Of a stretch of DNA of 64,000 nt, positions 1 to 8,733 are shown one piece after another. Within the stretch, counting starts at the first letter, position 1. Every line of letters begins with the position of its first letter. Both the position numbers and the translations under genes were made by a program. Source of the DNA: Parvibaculum sp046297875 (GTDB lineage Bacteria; Pseudomonadota; Alphaproteobacteria; Parvibaculales; Parvibaculaceae); assembly GCF_046297875.1 (NCBI RefSeq), contig NZ_JBKBHD010000001.1:682001-746000 (forward strand), in the 5' to 3' direction. Under the pieces are notes generated by a model. The model did no database searches, was not told the origin of the DNA, and was given only the letters and a program-made list of their open reading frames with translations.

Positions 1-456
1 ATCGTGGAGACCTTCCATGTCAAACACCACGATGCGCTTCAGCGAGGGCACGCGGTCGCGCACGGTCAGGATCTTGTCGAGCTGTTCTTCATTCTCGGCG
101 AAGTAAAATTCGGCGCCGCAATCGTTCATGATGTATTCGACCTGCGGTGCGGTATCGGTCGGATAGATGCCCATCGAAACACCGCCTGCGCCCATGCAGC
201 CGATATCGACGAAAAGCCATTCGGGGCAGACCTCCGAAACGATCGCGATGCGGCCGCCATCGGAAAGACCGAGCGCCTTGAGGGCGAGGCCCGCCGCGCG
301 CGCCTTGTCGTAATATTCGTTCCAGGTGATCGGCTCCCAGAGCCCGAAATTCTTGTCGCGCATGGCGACGCGGGGGCCCAGTTCCTTCACGCGCTTCACG
401 AAGAGCTTGGGAACGGTGTCGCAGTCCGGGGAAATGACGAGCGGGGAGAGTTTCAT
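1..456 (-). CDS. Acyl-CoA synthetase (AMP-binding, long-chain type), N-terminal part
   Basis: This is the first 152 residues of an AMP-dependent synthetase/ligase; the frame is open to the window edge, so the C-terminal part lies outside. The start ATG at 456 gives MKLSPLVISPDCDTVPKL. The sequence then reads MRDKNFGLWEPITWNEYY, LKALGLSDGGRIAIVS and a stretch ending SMGIYPTDTAPQVEYIM, which is the usual N-terminal pattern of long-chain fatty acyl-CoA ligases (FadD15-like). The family activates a carboxylic acid with ATP and CoA in the cytoplasm. The P-loop (motif A3) and the C-terminal lid are not in the window, so substrate class cannot be judged. It lies 11 bases after the livF-like gene on the same strand and is probably the last gene of that operon, which would couple uptake of a carboxylate to its activation. 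That coupling is inference. Confidence 0.85.
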   Translation of the reverse strand, partial: MKLSPLVISPDCDTVPKLFVKRVKELGPRVAMRDKNFGLWEPITWNEYYDKARAAGLALKALGLSDGGRIAIVSEVCPEWLFVDIGCMGAGGVSMGIYPTDTAPQVEYIMNDCGAEFYFAENEEQLDKILTVRDRVPSLKRIVVFDMEGLHD

Positions 457-467
457 CGATATTCTTC

Positions 468-1253
468 CTATCGCCAGACTTTTCGTTTTTTCCAGCGCCG
501 CTTGCCGCGTGCGCCCTGTTCCTTCTGTCCCAAATAGAATTCCCTGATGTCCTCATTCTCCTTCAGGCGCTGGCTGTCGCCTTCCATGACGATGCGGCCC
601 ACTTCCAGCACATAGCCGTAATCGGAAAGACCAAGCGCCATGTTCGCATTCTGCTCGACCAGCAGGATCGTCACACCGCGCTCCTCATTGATGCGGCGGA
701 TGATGGCGAAGATTTCCTTCACAAGCCGCGGCGAGAGGCCGAGCGAGGGCTCGTCGAGAAGCAGCACGCGCGGCCGCGCCATCAGCGCGCGGGAGATGGC
801 GAGCATCTGCTGCTCGCCTCCCGAAAGCTGCCCGGCCTGCTGATGCATGCGGTCGCGCAGCACCGGAAAATAACCGTAGACCGCTTCCAGGTCTTCGGCG
901 ACGCCTTTGCGGTCGCGGCGCAGATAGGCGCCCATGCGAAGATTGTCCGCGATCGAGAGCGTCGGAAAGACTTCGCGCCCTTCCGGCACATGGCTGATGC
1001 CGAGCTTGACGATTTCGGAGGGGTCCTTGCCGTCGATTCGCTTGTCGCGATAGGCGATGGTTCCCTTTTGCGGGTCCATGATGCCGGAGATCGTTTTCAG
1101 GATCGTCGTCTTGCCGGCACCGTTCGCGCCGAGCACGGTCACGATCTGGCCCTCGCGCATATCGAGCGAGACGCCGCGGATCGCCATGATCGGACCGTAG
1201 AAGGTCTCGACATTGCGCAACGACAGAATGACGGGCGCATCGGGATTGTTCAT
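468..1253 (-). CDS. livF: Branched-chain amino acid-type ABC transporter ATP-binding protein (LivF-like)
   Basis: A 261-residue ABC ATPase of the LivF subfamily. Visible motifs: Walker A GANGAGKT near residue 43, signature LSGGEQQMLAISRAL near 145, and Walker B RVLLLDEPSLGL directly after. LivF supplies half of the ATPase dimer that drives high-affinity import of branched-chain amino acids or similar carboxylates. The ATG overlaps the stop of the livG-like gene in an ATGA arrangement, which argues for translational coupling. Family length is about 235-240; the extra residues are mainly a basic tail (GKRRWKKRKVWR) that is not part of the ABC fold. In this HMGF-acyl-CoA synthetase context the real substrate may be an acyl or aromatic acid. 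Confidence 0.9.
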   Translation of the reverse strand: MNNPDAPVILSLRNVETFYGPIMAIRGVSLDMREGQIVTVLGANGAGKTTILKTISGIMDPQKGTIAYRDKRIDGKDPSEIVKLGISHVPEGREVFPTLSIADNLRMGAYLRRDRKGVAEDLEAVYGYFPVLRDRMHQQAGQLSGGEQQMLAISRALMARPRVLLLDEPSLGLSPRLVKEIFAIIRRINEERGVTILLVEQNANMALGLSDYGYVLEVGRIVMEGDSQRLKENEDIREFYLGQKEQGARGKRRWKKRKVWR

Positions 1254-2026
1254 GCGGCCTCCGTATCGTCGCCGCCGAGATAGGCGCGGATGACATCCGG
1301 ATGCGCCTGAACCTCGGCAGGAGATCCCGTTGCGATGACGCGGCCGTAGTTCAATGCCAGCACGCGGTCCGAAACATCGTTCACAAGGTTCATGTCGTGT
1401 TCGACCATGATGACGGTGATGCCGAGCAGATTCTTGATGTCGGAAATCCAGAAGGACATGTCCTCCGTCTCTTCGACATTGAGGCCGGAGGAGGGCTCGT
1501 CGAGAAGCAGGATCTTTGGCTCCGCGCAGAGCGCGCGGCCGAGTTCCACCACCTTGCGCACGCCATAGGGCAGGTTGGCGATCATCTGGTCGCGGTAGTG
1601 TTGCAGGTCGAGAAAGTCGATCACCTCTTCCACCTTGCGGCGATGGGTGAGTTCCTCGTCGCGCGTGCGGCGGCCGAAGAAGAGATGCTCGAACACGCCG
1701 GTGCGGCGATGCGCATGGCGGCCGAGCATCATGTTGTCGAGCACGGTCGCAAGATCGAACAGTTCGATGTTCTGGAAGGTGCGTGCGATGCCGAGCCCCG
1801 CCACGCTGTGCGGCGGCAGCGATGTGATGTCGCGCCCCTCGAAACGGATGCGCCCGCTGGTCGGCTCGTAGATGCGGCTGATCAGGTTGAAGATGGTCGA
1901 TTTACCCGCACCGTTCGGGCCGATGATCGTGAAGATCTCGCCCTTGTCGACGCTGAAGCTCACGCCGTCGACAGCCTTGATGCCGCCGAAATGCACCGCC
2001 AGATTTTCGACTTCGAGCAATGTCAT
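1250..2026 (-). CDS. livG: Branched-chain amino acid-type ABC transporter ATP-binding protein (LivG-like)
   Basis: A 258-residue ABC ATPase, the LivG partner. Walker A is GPNGAGKS near residue 40, and the helical region has the insert typical of LivG (GRHAHRRTGVFEHLFFG). The conserved RALCAEPKILLLDEPSSGLN covers the end of the signature helix and Walker B. The ATG at 2026 was chosen because it gives the family start (MTLLEVENLAVHFGGIKAV) and overlaps the stop of the livM-like gene by four bases; the open frame continues far upstream but only as antisense to nothing conserved. The classic signature LSGGQ is replaced by LPYGVRKVVELG, which is normal for LivG. It acts on the inner face of the cytoplasmic membrane with LivF, LivH and LivM. 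Confidence 0.9.
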   Translation of the reverse strand: MTLLEVENLAVHFGGIKAVDGVSFSVDKGEIFTIIGPNGAGKSTIFNLISRIYEPTSGRIRFEGRDITSLPPHSVAGLGIARTFQNIELFDLATVLDNMMLGRHAHRRTGVFEHLFFGRRTRDEELTHRRKVEEVIDFLDLQHYRDQMIANLPYGVRKVVELGRALCAEPKILLLDEPSSGLNVEETEDMSFWISDIKNLLGITVIMVEHDMNLVNDVSDRVLALNYGRVIATGSPAEVQAHPDVIRAYLGGDDTEAA

Positions 2027-3270
2027 CGGTTTCTCTCGCTGACCATGTAGCTCTTCTGGCGCTTGAACGTGCCTTTCTTGTAGAGCGGGAAAAGCTGGAA
2101 ATAGGTCTTGATCTTCATCCAGCGTCCGTGGATGCCCATTGGCTCGAAAATCACGAAGAGGATGATGATGAGGCCGAAGATTCCTGCTTCGAGGCCAGGC
2201 AGTTGCCCGACCACGGACGGCAGGCTGTCCTTGGTGAGCGAAATGGCTTGCGGCAGCACGACAATGAAGGCCGCGCCGAACAGCGCACCATGCATGGAGG
2301 CAAGACCGCCGATCACCGCCAGCACAAGCAGATTGATCGAAAGCAGGATCGTGAAGCCTTCCGGGCTGATGAAAAAGAGGAGATGTGCATAGATCGCGCC
2401 CGCAAGACCCGCCATGCCGGCGGATATGGCGAAAGCTGTCGTCTTGTAGACGGCGAGATTGACGCCCATCGCTTCCGCAGCCGTTTCGGAGTCGCGGATC
2501 GCCATGAAGGCGCGGCCGGTCGACGAACGGCGGATATTGAGCCCTGCGAGCAACGTCAGCACGAAGAGCGCGAGCGCGAGGTAGTACATCTTCGCTTCGG
2601 AATCGAACGTGTAGCCGAGGATGGAGGGATCGGAGAGCACGAAGCCCATATTGCCGCCGGTCACATTGTCCCAGCGCGCCAGAATTTCCTCGACGATGAA
2701 GGCAAAGGCGTAGGTTGCGAAGGCGAGATAGATGCCCGTCATGCGAAGCGCCGGCAGGCCGATCACGACGCCAAGCGCGGCGGAGAGAAGAACGGCGGCG
2801 GGCAGCGTCACCAGAAGATCGAAACCCTGCGCCTGCAAAAGCCCCGCCGTATAGGCGCCGCAGGCCATGAAGGCGGCATGGCCGAGCGAAATCTGCCCGC
2901 ACATGCCAAGCAGCAGAATGAGGCCGACGCCTGCAATGCCATAGACATAGACGAAAGTGATCTGGCTCGTGAAATAGAGGTCGAGAATGAAAGGCGCCGT
3001 GAGCGCGCCAACGCCGAGAAGCCCGTACCAGAAGGCGGCATGTCCGCCCTCACCATCGGCGTTCTGGCGGAGCAGTACGGCGCCGAAAAGCACCGCATAG
3101 ACAGCGGCAATGCCAAACCAGTGGCCGGGTCCGAGCGGCATGGGCGAGGCATGCGCCAGTCCCGCCACGATCAGCGCATAAAGCGCGAGGCCGAGCCAGA
3201 ATCGCGCCGTGCCGCCGAAGGGAAAGAGGCGGATGTCCTGCGAGTAATCCGTCTTGAAGATAAAGCGCAT
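2023..3270 (-). CDS. livM: Branched-chain amino acid-type ABC transporter permease (LivM-like)
   Basis: A 415-residue polytopic permease. The first part carries several hydrophobic helices (for example LGLALYALIVAGLAHAS and AAVYAVLFGAVLL). The LivM core follows with LILLLGMCGQISLGHAAFM, and the coupling-helix region reads GRAFMAIRDSETAAEAMG, the conserved EAA-like loop that contacts the ATPases. The length fits long LivM proteins with an extra N-terminal region. It sits seven bases downstream of livH and overlaps livG by four bases, so H-M-G-F form one transcription unit. It acts in the cytoplasmic membrane as half of the permease dimer. Confidence 0.9.
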   Translation of the reverse strand: MRFIFKTDYSQDIRLFPFGGTARFWLGLALYALIVAGLAHASPMPLGPGHWFGIAAVYAVLFGAVLLRQNADGEGGHAAFWYGLLGVGALTAPFILDLYFTSQITFVYVYGIAGVGLILLLGMCGQISLGHAAFMACGAYTAGLLQAQGFDLLVTLPAAVLLSAALGVVIGLPALRMTGIYLAFATYAFAFIVEEILARWDNVTGGNMGFVLSDPSILGYTFDSEAKMYYLALALFVLTLLAGLNIRRSSTGRAFMAIRDSETAAEAMGVNLAVYKTTAFAISAGMAGLAGAIYAHLLFFISPEGFTILLSINLLVLAVIGGLASMHGALFGAAFIVVLPQAISLTKDSLPSVVGQLPGLEAGIFGLIIILFVIFEPMGIHGRWMKIKTYFQLFPLYKKGTFKRQKSYMVSERNR

Positions 3271-3277
3271 TCCGGCC

Positions 3278-4267
3278 TCACACTTTCTTCGGCGTGACGC
3301 GGCCGAAAATGCCTTCCGGCCTCAGCAGCAGCACGACGAGAAGAACAACATAGGCGGCTACGTCCTTGAAGCCTTCCGGCAGATAAAAGCCGGCCAACGC
3401 CTCGACGATGCCGATGATGAGCCCGCCGACGATGGCGCCGGGAATGGAACCGAAGCCGCCGAGAATGGCGGCCGGGAAGGCCTTGAAGATGACGCCGAAG
3501 CCCATCTGCGTATGGATGAAGGTGATGGGCGCGAGAAGCAGGCCCGCGAAGGCCGCAACACCCGCCGACAGGCCCCAGATCAGCGTGTAGACGCGCTTCA
3601 CAGGTATGCCCATGTAATAGGCGGCAAGCTGGTTTTCGGACGAGGCTTCCATTGCGACGCCGAGCCGCGTGTAGCGGAAGAAGACGAAGAGGATGCCGCA
3701 AAGCACGATCGTGCTGGCGATGATCGCCGCATGGTCCTGGCTCACGACCAGCGCACCGAGGCGCAGATCGGCACCGGAAAAGGGCGTCGCCAAAGCGTAG
3801 GTGTCGGTGCCCCAGCCGGGGATCATGCTCACAACGGCGCGCACCACGAAGCCGAAGCCGAGCGTCACCATCACGATCGCGAAAACGGGCTGGCCGACCA
3901 CAGGCCTGATGATGGCGCGTTCGGTCAGCATGCCGAAAAGAACCGCGCCCGCGACGGCAAATGCGGCGCCGAGCCAGAAGCCCACGCCATACATAGTGAT
4001 GAAGGTGAAGGCGAGGAAGGCGCCGACCATCATCAGTTCGCCTTGCGCGAAATTGATGGTCTCGGTCGCCTTGTAGATGAGCACGATGCCGAGCGCGACC
4101 AGCGCATAGACGCAGCCATTGGCCACGCCGCTCACGACCTGCTGCATATATTGCGTCAGGCCCGCGCCATCCATGACGCCGAAGAGCCACAGAAAAGGCG
4201 GCGAAAAGAATGCAATGGTGGCACTTGCTGCAAGCAACCACCAGAGCCGGCCAAGAAGTCTGGTCAT
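3278..4267 (-). CDS. livH: Branched-chain amino acid-type ABC transporter permease (LivH-like)
   Basis: A 329-residue permease. After a first hydrophobic segment comes the canonical LivH start region (VSGVANGCVYALVALGIVLI) with KATETINFAQGELMMVGA, the most conserved LivH stretch. The C-terminus has FPAAILGGFGSIPGAIVGG, also typical. I chose ATG 4267 (MTRLLGRLWWLL); a G-rich stretch abuts it directly, so ribosome spacing is poor and a start slightly downstream is possible. Standard LivH is about 300 residues and begins close to the second methionine region, so the first TM may be an extension. It is the first gene of the operon. No periplasmic binding protein gene is in the window. Confidence 0.87.
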   Translation of the reverse strand: MTRLLGRLWWLLAASATIAFFSPPFLWLFGVMDGAGLTQYMQQVVSGVANGCVYALVALGIVLIYKATETINFAQGELMMVGAFLAFTFITMYGVGFWLGAAFAVAGAVLFGMLTERAIIRPVVGQPVFAIVMVTLGFGFVVRAVVSMIPGWGTDTYALATPFSGADLRLGALVVSQDHAAIIASTIVLCGILFVFFRYTRLGVAMEASSENQLAAYYMGIPVKRVYTLIWGLSAGVAAFAGLLLAPITFIHTQMGFGVIFKAFPAAILGGFGSIPGAIVGGLIIGIVEALAGFYLPEGFKDVAAYVVLLVVLLLRPEGIFGRVTPKKV

Positions 4268-4555
4268 CCCCCCTACCGCATCCCCGTAACCTTGCGGGCT
4301 GCCGGGACCGGCAGCCTCCTCCCGGTCGAAGCTTAGATAAACTTTGCCGGCACGATCAATTCGAATCGGCCGCGGCGGCGGAAAAACGGTCAATGGCGCT
4401 GACGGAAAATCGGCCGGCCACCCTTTCGGGCAGTTCCGCCCCTGCGTAAGCCCGCAAATTGCCGGTTTTGCCTGCCGCAGACGGTCTTGCAATCGGATGG
4501 CGGGCTACTATGACTCTTGCCATCGACATTCAGCGCAGCCTAGCGGAGGACAAAA

Positions 4556-5371
4556 ATGGAAGAGCGCGTCAAAATCACGATGAACGACGGCGTCGCCGAT
4601 GTCCGGCTTGTCCGCACCGACAAGATGAATGCGCTTGACGATGCGATGTTCAACGGCCTGCTCGAGGCAGGCGAGCGGCTGAAGGCGGACAAGTCGGTCC
4701 GGGCGGTCGTGCTTTCCGGCGAGGGCCGTGCCTTCTGCGCCGGGCTCGACATGGGCAATTTCGGCCGCATGGCGAGTTCGGAAAAGCCGGCAGGCGGCGA
4801 GAGCGCCGTCACCAGCCGCCTTGCGCAGCGCAGTCACGGCATTTCCAATCGCGCGCAATATGCCGCGATGGTCTGGCGCGAGATTCCGGTGCCGGTGATC
4901 GCGGCCGTTCACGGCGTTGCCTTTGGCGGCGGCTTCCAGGTGGCGCTCGGCCCCGACATCCGCTATGCGGCGCCGGGCACCCGTTTCTCCGTCATGGAGA
5001 TCAAATGGGGACTCATCCCCGACATGGCGGGCATGTATCTCATGCGCGGCCTGGCACGGGACGACGTGGTCCGCGAACTCACCTATACGGGCCGCATCTT
5101 CGAGGCCGAGGAAGCACTCCAGATGGGCTTCGTCACGCGCATCTGCGCCGACCCGCTTGCTGACGCGCTTGCCACAGCACGAGAGATCGCCGACAAGAGC
5201 CCGTCTGCGATCCGCGCCGCCAAGCGCATCTTCAATGCGGCACCGGACACCGATGCCGCAGCGCTCTTGCTGGCGGAATCGGTCGAGCAGGACAAGCTGA
5301 TCGGCGGCGCACACCAGAAGGAAGCCATCATGGCCAATCTGGAAAAGCGCAAGCCGGTGTTTGCCGCCTGA
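4556..5371 (+). CDS. Enoyl-CoA hydratase/isomerase family protein (crotonase)
   Basis: A 271-residue crotonase-fold enzyme. The oxyanion-hole segments are visible: GEGRAFCAGLDMGNF around residue 60 and AAVHGVAFGGGFQVALG around 120. At the usual catalytic-Glu region it reads KWGLIPDMAGMYLMRGLARD, so the second Glu of classic hydratases is probably replaced by Asp in PDMAG, as in several family members acting as isomerases or of unknown specificity. A GGAGG ribosome site lies six bases before the ATG. It is transcribed away from the liv operon with 288 bases between them. The exact reaction cannot be assigned; acyl-CoA metabolism is likely. Confidence 0.88.
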   Translation: MEERVKITMNDGVADVRLVRTDKMNALDDAMFNGLLEAGERLKADKSVRAVVLSGEGRAFCAGLDMGNFGRMASSEKPAGGESAVTSRLAQRSHGISNRAQYAAMVWREIPVPVIAAVHGVAFGGGFQVALGPDIRYAAPGTRFSVMEIKWGLIPDMAGMYLMRGLARDDVVRELTYTGRIFEAEEALQMGFVTRICADPLADALATAREIADKSPSAIRAAKRIFNAAPDTDAAALLLAESVEQDKLIGGAHQKEAIMANLEKRKPVFAA

Positions 5372-5439
5372 AGCGAACCGCCGGTCTCATTGGGGCTCGC
5401 ATCGCAATATAACAGGGCCGATGGCCGAGGACGATTTCA

Positions 5440-6531
5440 ATGCCGGCATCTGATGTCGATACGAGTGCGGTCCGCGCCGGACAGGACAAGACCCGCCTGA
5501 CGATCCGCCGGCCGGACGACTGGCATGTCCATCTTCGCGATGGCGCAATGCTCGCCTCGGTCGTCAACTATACCGCGCGGCAGTTCGGACGGGCGATCGT
5601 CATGCCGAACCTCAATCCGCCGGTCACAACGGTTGCAGCGGCCAAAGCCTATCGCGACCGCATCCTCGCCGCGGTCGAACAGGGCCTTTCCTTCACGCCG
5701 CTCATGACCTGCTATCTCACCGATGCGATCGATGCGGGCGAGATCGAGCGGGGATTTGCCGAGGGCGTCTTCACTGCCTGCAAGCTCTATCCCGCCAATG
5801 CCACGACCAATTCGGCGCATGGCGTCACGGACATCCGCAATATCTCCGGCGCTCTCGATGTCATGCAGCGCATCGGCATGCCGCTTCTCGTGCATGGCGA
5901 GGTGACGGACCGCCACGTCGACATCTTCGACCGGGAAGCCGTTTTCATCGAGCGCATTCTCAAGAAGCTGATATCGGATTTTCCGGCACTCAAGATCGTG
6001 TTCGAGCACATCACGACCGCCGACGCCGTGGCTTTCGTCGAGGCGGCGGGGCCCAATATCGCGGCAACGATCACGCCGCACCATCTGGCAATCAATCGCA
6101 ACGCGATGTTCGAGGGCGGCATCCGGCCGCACTTTTATTGCCTGCCTGTCGCGAAGCGCGAGCCGCACCGGCTTGCCTTGCGCAAGGCCGCGGTATCGGG
6201 TTCGGCCAAATTCTTCCTCGGCACCGATTCCGCGCCGCATGCCGCTCATGACAAGGAATCGGCCTGCGGCTGCGCCGGCATCTTCAATGCGCCCTATGCG
6301 ATCGAAAGCTATGCCACGGTGTTTGAGGAAGAAGGCGCGCTCGACCGGCTCGAGGCCTTTGCGTCGGAGAATGGTCCGAAGTTTTACGGCCTGCCGTTCA
6401 ATGAAGGCACGGTCACGCTGGAGCGGCGCGAAACCCCGGTCCCGCAGAAGCTCAGGCTTGAAGCAGCGGAACTCGTGCCCTTCCACTCAGGCGAGACCCT
6501 GCGCTGGTCTTTTGCGGACACGAGCCAGTAA
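5440..6531 (+). CDS. pyrC: Dihydroorotase, class II (PyrC)
   Basis: A 363-residue dihydroorotase that cyclises N-carbamoyl-L-aspartate to dihydroorotate in pyrimidine synthesis. The metal-ligand signature DDWHVHLRDG is near residue 26. The carboxylated lysine is in KLYPANATTNS near 115. Later metal histidines lie in PLLVHGEVTD and VFEHITT, and the catalytic Asp in FLGTDSAPHA. The length is close to E. coli PyrC (348). The ATG follows GAGGA at a good distance. It lies 68 bases after the crotonase gene; whether the two are cotranscribed is open. The class II type is clear from the DWHVHLR motif. Confidence 0.95.
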   Translation: MPASDVDTSAVRAGQDKTRLTIRRPDDWHVHLRDGAMLASVVNYTARQFGRAIVMPNLNPPVTTVAAAKAYRDRILAAVEQGLSFTPLMTCYLTDAIDAGEIERGFAEGVFTACKLYPANATTNSAHGVTDIRNISGALDVMQRIGMPLLVHGEVTDRHVDIFDREAVFIERILKKLISDFPALKIVFEHITTADAVAFVEAAGPNIAATITPHHLAINRNAMFEGGIRPHFYCLPVAKREPHRLALRKAAVSGSAKFFLGTDSAPHAAHDKESACGCAGIFNAPYAIESYATVFEEEGALDRLEAFASENGPKFYGLPFNEGTVTLERRETPVPQKLRLEAAELVPFHSGETLRWSFADTSQ

Positions 6532-6588
6532 GGCGCAGCCTGCCCATGCGGGCGAGCGCGGCATCGGTCATTCTGTTTTCAGGAAGAT

Positions 6589-6664
<76 letters not shown>

Positions 6665-6782
6665 ATATCTTGTCCGGCGCGGATTGGGCTCCGCGCCAAC
6701 GGTGGCGGAACTTAGTGCCGCTCTTTCCCGCGATCAAGAGAAAGTTGGGCACCCTTCCGCCTGAAATCGCGGCGGACGGCAA

Positions 6783-7172
6783 TCAGTCGTCGTCGCCCTT
6801 GCCGCCGCGCACGATGCCGGTCACGTCGTCGTCGCCATCCTCGTCATCGGCGAGGAAGGTGTCGTCATCGGCGTCATCATCGACATCGACATCCACGTCG
6901 ACATCCACATCGATATCGTCATCGGTATCGGCGGCAAACTCGTCGTCCCGCATGGCGTCGAGCGAGACATTATCCTCGTCCTCGACCACGGCCCGCTTTA
7001 CCGGCTTTTCCTTCGGCTTTTCAGCCGGCTTGGCGCGTTTTGCCTTCGGACCTGCATCCGGCACATATTCATGCTTGCACTTCGGACAGACGACGGGATT
7101 CTTGTTCAGGTCGTAAAACTTTGCGCCGCAGCTCGGGCAATCGCGTTTGGTTCCCAACTCCGGTTTCGACAA
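6783..7172 (-). CDS. TIGR02300 family protein with zinc-ribbon-like start and acidic tail
   Basis: A 129-residue protein. The first 40 residues contain two Cys pairs, RDCPSCGAKFYDL and PVVCPKCKHEY, spaced as in a zinc ribbon; this is the hallmark of the alphaproteobacterial TIGR02300 family, whose function is unknown. A Lys/Ala/Pro-rich linker (about 43-62) follows, then an extremely acidic tail with a DVDVDVDVDV run. Its position next to aroA-cmk-rpsA and a tRNA gene is one I recall from other alphaproteobacteria. The acidic tail is encoded by short near-repeats of GAC/ATC/GTC codons and could vary in length between strains. Cytoplasmic; possibly nucleic-acid or protein binding, but that is speculation. 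Confidence 0.85.
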   Translation of the reverse strand: MSKPELGTKRDCPSCGAKFYDLNKNPVVCPKCKHEYVPDAGPKAKRAKPAEKPKEKPVKRAVVEDEDNVSLDAMRDDEFAADTDDDIDVDVDVDVDVDDDADDDTFLADDEDGDDDVTGIVRGGKGDDD

Positions 7173-7380
7173 GTTCGCACTCCCGCATCAAATTGCGTCT
7201 CGAAGCGCACCCTTTCGGGAGCGCGCGGCCCAAGGCCTTGAAGGAAATTCCCATTGCCACGTTAAATTGCTCCTGTCAAAACCTATTCGCGCCCGGCCGG
7301 GGCGGGCATCGCTGCCCGATCCGGCGATTGGCCGGAAGACCTCCGGCAAAGCCCGAACCCCGCGCCCGCAGGAACATCAA

Positions 7381-8733
7381 TTGACCTCTTCCCCCTCCTC
7401 CCCCCATGCAGGCCTGACCGCCGAACTCTCCCGCGCCCTCGGGGGCACGATCAGGGTGCCCGGCGACAAGTCGATTTCGCACCGGGCGCTGATCTTCGGG
7501 GCGCTGGCAGTCGGCGAAACGCGGATCACGGGGCTGCTCGAGGGCGAGGATGTGCTGTCGACCGCCGAGACCATGCGCCGCCTCGGCGCCCGCGTGACGC
7601 GGCATGAGGACGGCACCTGGTCGGTCTTTGGCGTGGGTGTCGGCGGTCTCCGCGAACCGGCCGAGCCGCTCGATTTCGGCAATTCGGGCACCGGGGCCCG
7701 CCTCGTCATGGGGCTTGTCGCAGGTCATCCGATCACGGCGACCTTTATCGGCGATGCCTCGCTGTCGCGCCGTCCGATGGGCCGGGTCATCAAGCCGCTC
7801 AGCGAAATGGGCGCCCATTTCCATGCCCGCGAAGGCGGGAAAATGCCGCTGACGCTGACGGGCGCGCGCCGTGCGCTGCCCATCACCTATCGCTCGCCCG
7901 TCGCCTCGGCGCAGGTGAAGTCGGCGATCCTGCTTGCCGGCCTCAATGCGCCTGGCATCACCACGGTGATCGAGCCGGTGCCCACGCGCGACCATACCGA
8001 GCGGATGCTCCGCGCCTTCGGCGCCCATATCGGGACGAAGCAGGGGAAGGACGGGCTCGAGATCAGCCTCGCCGGCGAGCCCGAACTCACGCCCTGCCCG
8101 ATTGCCGTGCCGGGCGATCCCTCGTCTGCGGCCTTCCCGGTCGTTGCGGCGTTGCTGGTGCCGGGGTCCGAGATCGTGGTGCAGGGCATCACGCTCAATC
8201 CGCATCGCGCCGGGCTTTATACGACGCTCAAGGAAATGGGCGGCGACATAGAGGTCATGAACCAGCGCGACGAAGGCGGCGAGCCGGTGGCCGATCTGCG
8301 TGTGCGCCACAGCCGCCTCAAGGGCATCGACGTGCCACCCGAACGCGCCGCCTCGATGATCGACGAATATCCTGTCCTTGCGGTCGCCGCCGCCTTTGCA
8401 GAAGGCGAGACGCGCATGATGGGCATTCACGAGCTGCGCGTGAAGGAGAGCGACCGCATTGCCGCGACCGCATCGGGGCTGCGCGCCAACGGCGTCAAGG
8501 TCCATGAGAGCGATGACGGCATGGTGGTCGAAGGCCGCTCGGGCGTGGTCGATGGCGGCGGTCATGTGGTCACCCATATGGATCACCGGATTGCCATGTC
8601 CTTCCTCGTCATGGGACTTGCGGCGCAGAAGCCGGTGACGGTAGACGATGCCTCGATGATCGCGACGAGCTTCCCCGGCTTCACGAAGCTGATGCGCGGG
8701 CTTGGCGCGAGCCTTGCCGGGCAGGCGCAGTGA
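7381..8733 (+). CDS. aroA: 3-phosphoshikimate 1-carboxyvinyltransferase (EPSP synthase)
   Basis: A 450-residue EPSP synthase, joining shikimate-3-phosphate and phosphoenolpyruvate in aromatic amino acid synthesis. Signatures: GTIRVPGDKSISHRAL near residue 20, LDFGNSGTGARLVMGL near 100, RPMGRVIKPLSEMG near 130, and DHRIAMSFLVMGLA near 400. The frame is open upstream, but TTG 7381 is preceded by AGGA at a suitable distance and gives a normal N-terminus, so I take it as the start. The backbone resembles class II (CP4-like) enzymes, yet the residue corresponding to CP4 Ala100 is Gly (NSGT). It overlaps cmk by four bases (GTGA), so the two are coupled. Confidence 0.93.
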   Translation: MTSSPSSPHAGLTAELSRALGGTIRVPGDKSISHRALIFGALAVGETRITGLLEGEDVLSTAETMRRLGARVTRHEDGTWSVFGVGVGGLREPAEPLDFGNSGTGARLVMGLVAGHPITATFIGDASLSRRPMGRVIKPLSEMGAHFHAREGGKMPLTLTGARRALPITYRSPVASAQVKSAILLAGLNAPGITTVIEPVPTRDHTERMLRAFGAHIGTKQGKDGLEISLAGEPELTPCPIAVPGDPSSAAFPVVAALLVPGSEIVVQGITLNPHRAGLYTTLKEMGGDIEVMNQRDEGGEPVADLRVRHSRLKGIDVPPERAASMIDEYPVLAVAAAFAEGETRMMGIHELRVKESDRIAATASGLRANGVKVHESDDGMVVEGRSGVVDGGGHVVTHMDHRIAMSFLVMGLAAQKPVTVDDASMIATSFPGFTKLMRGLGASLAGQAQ

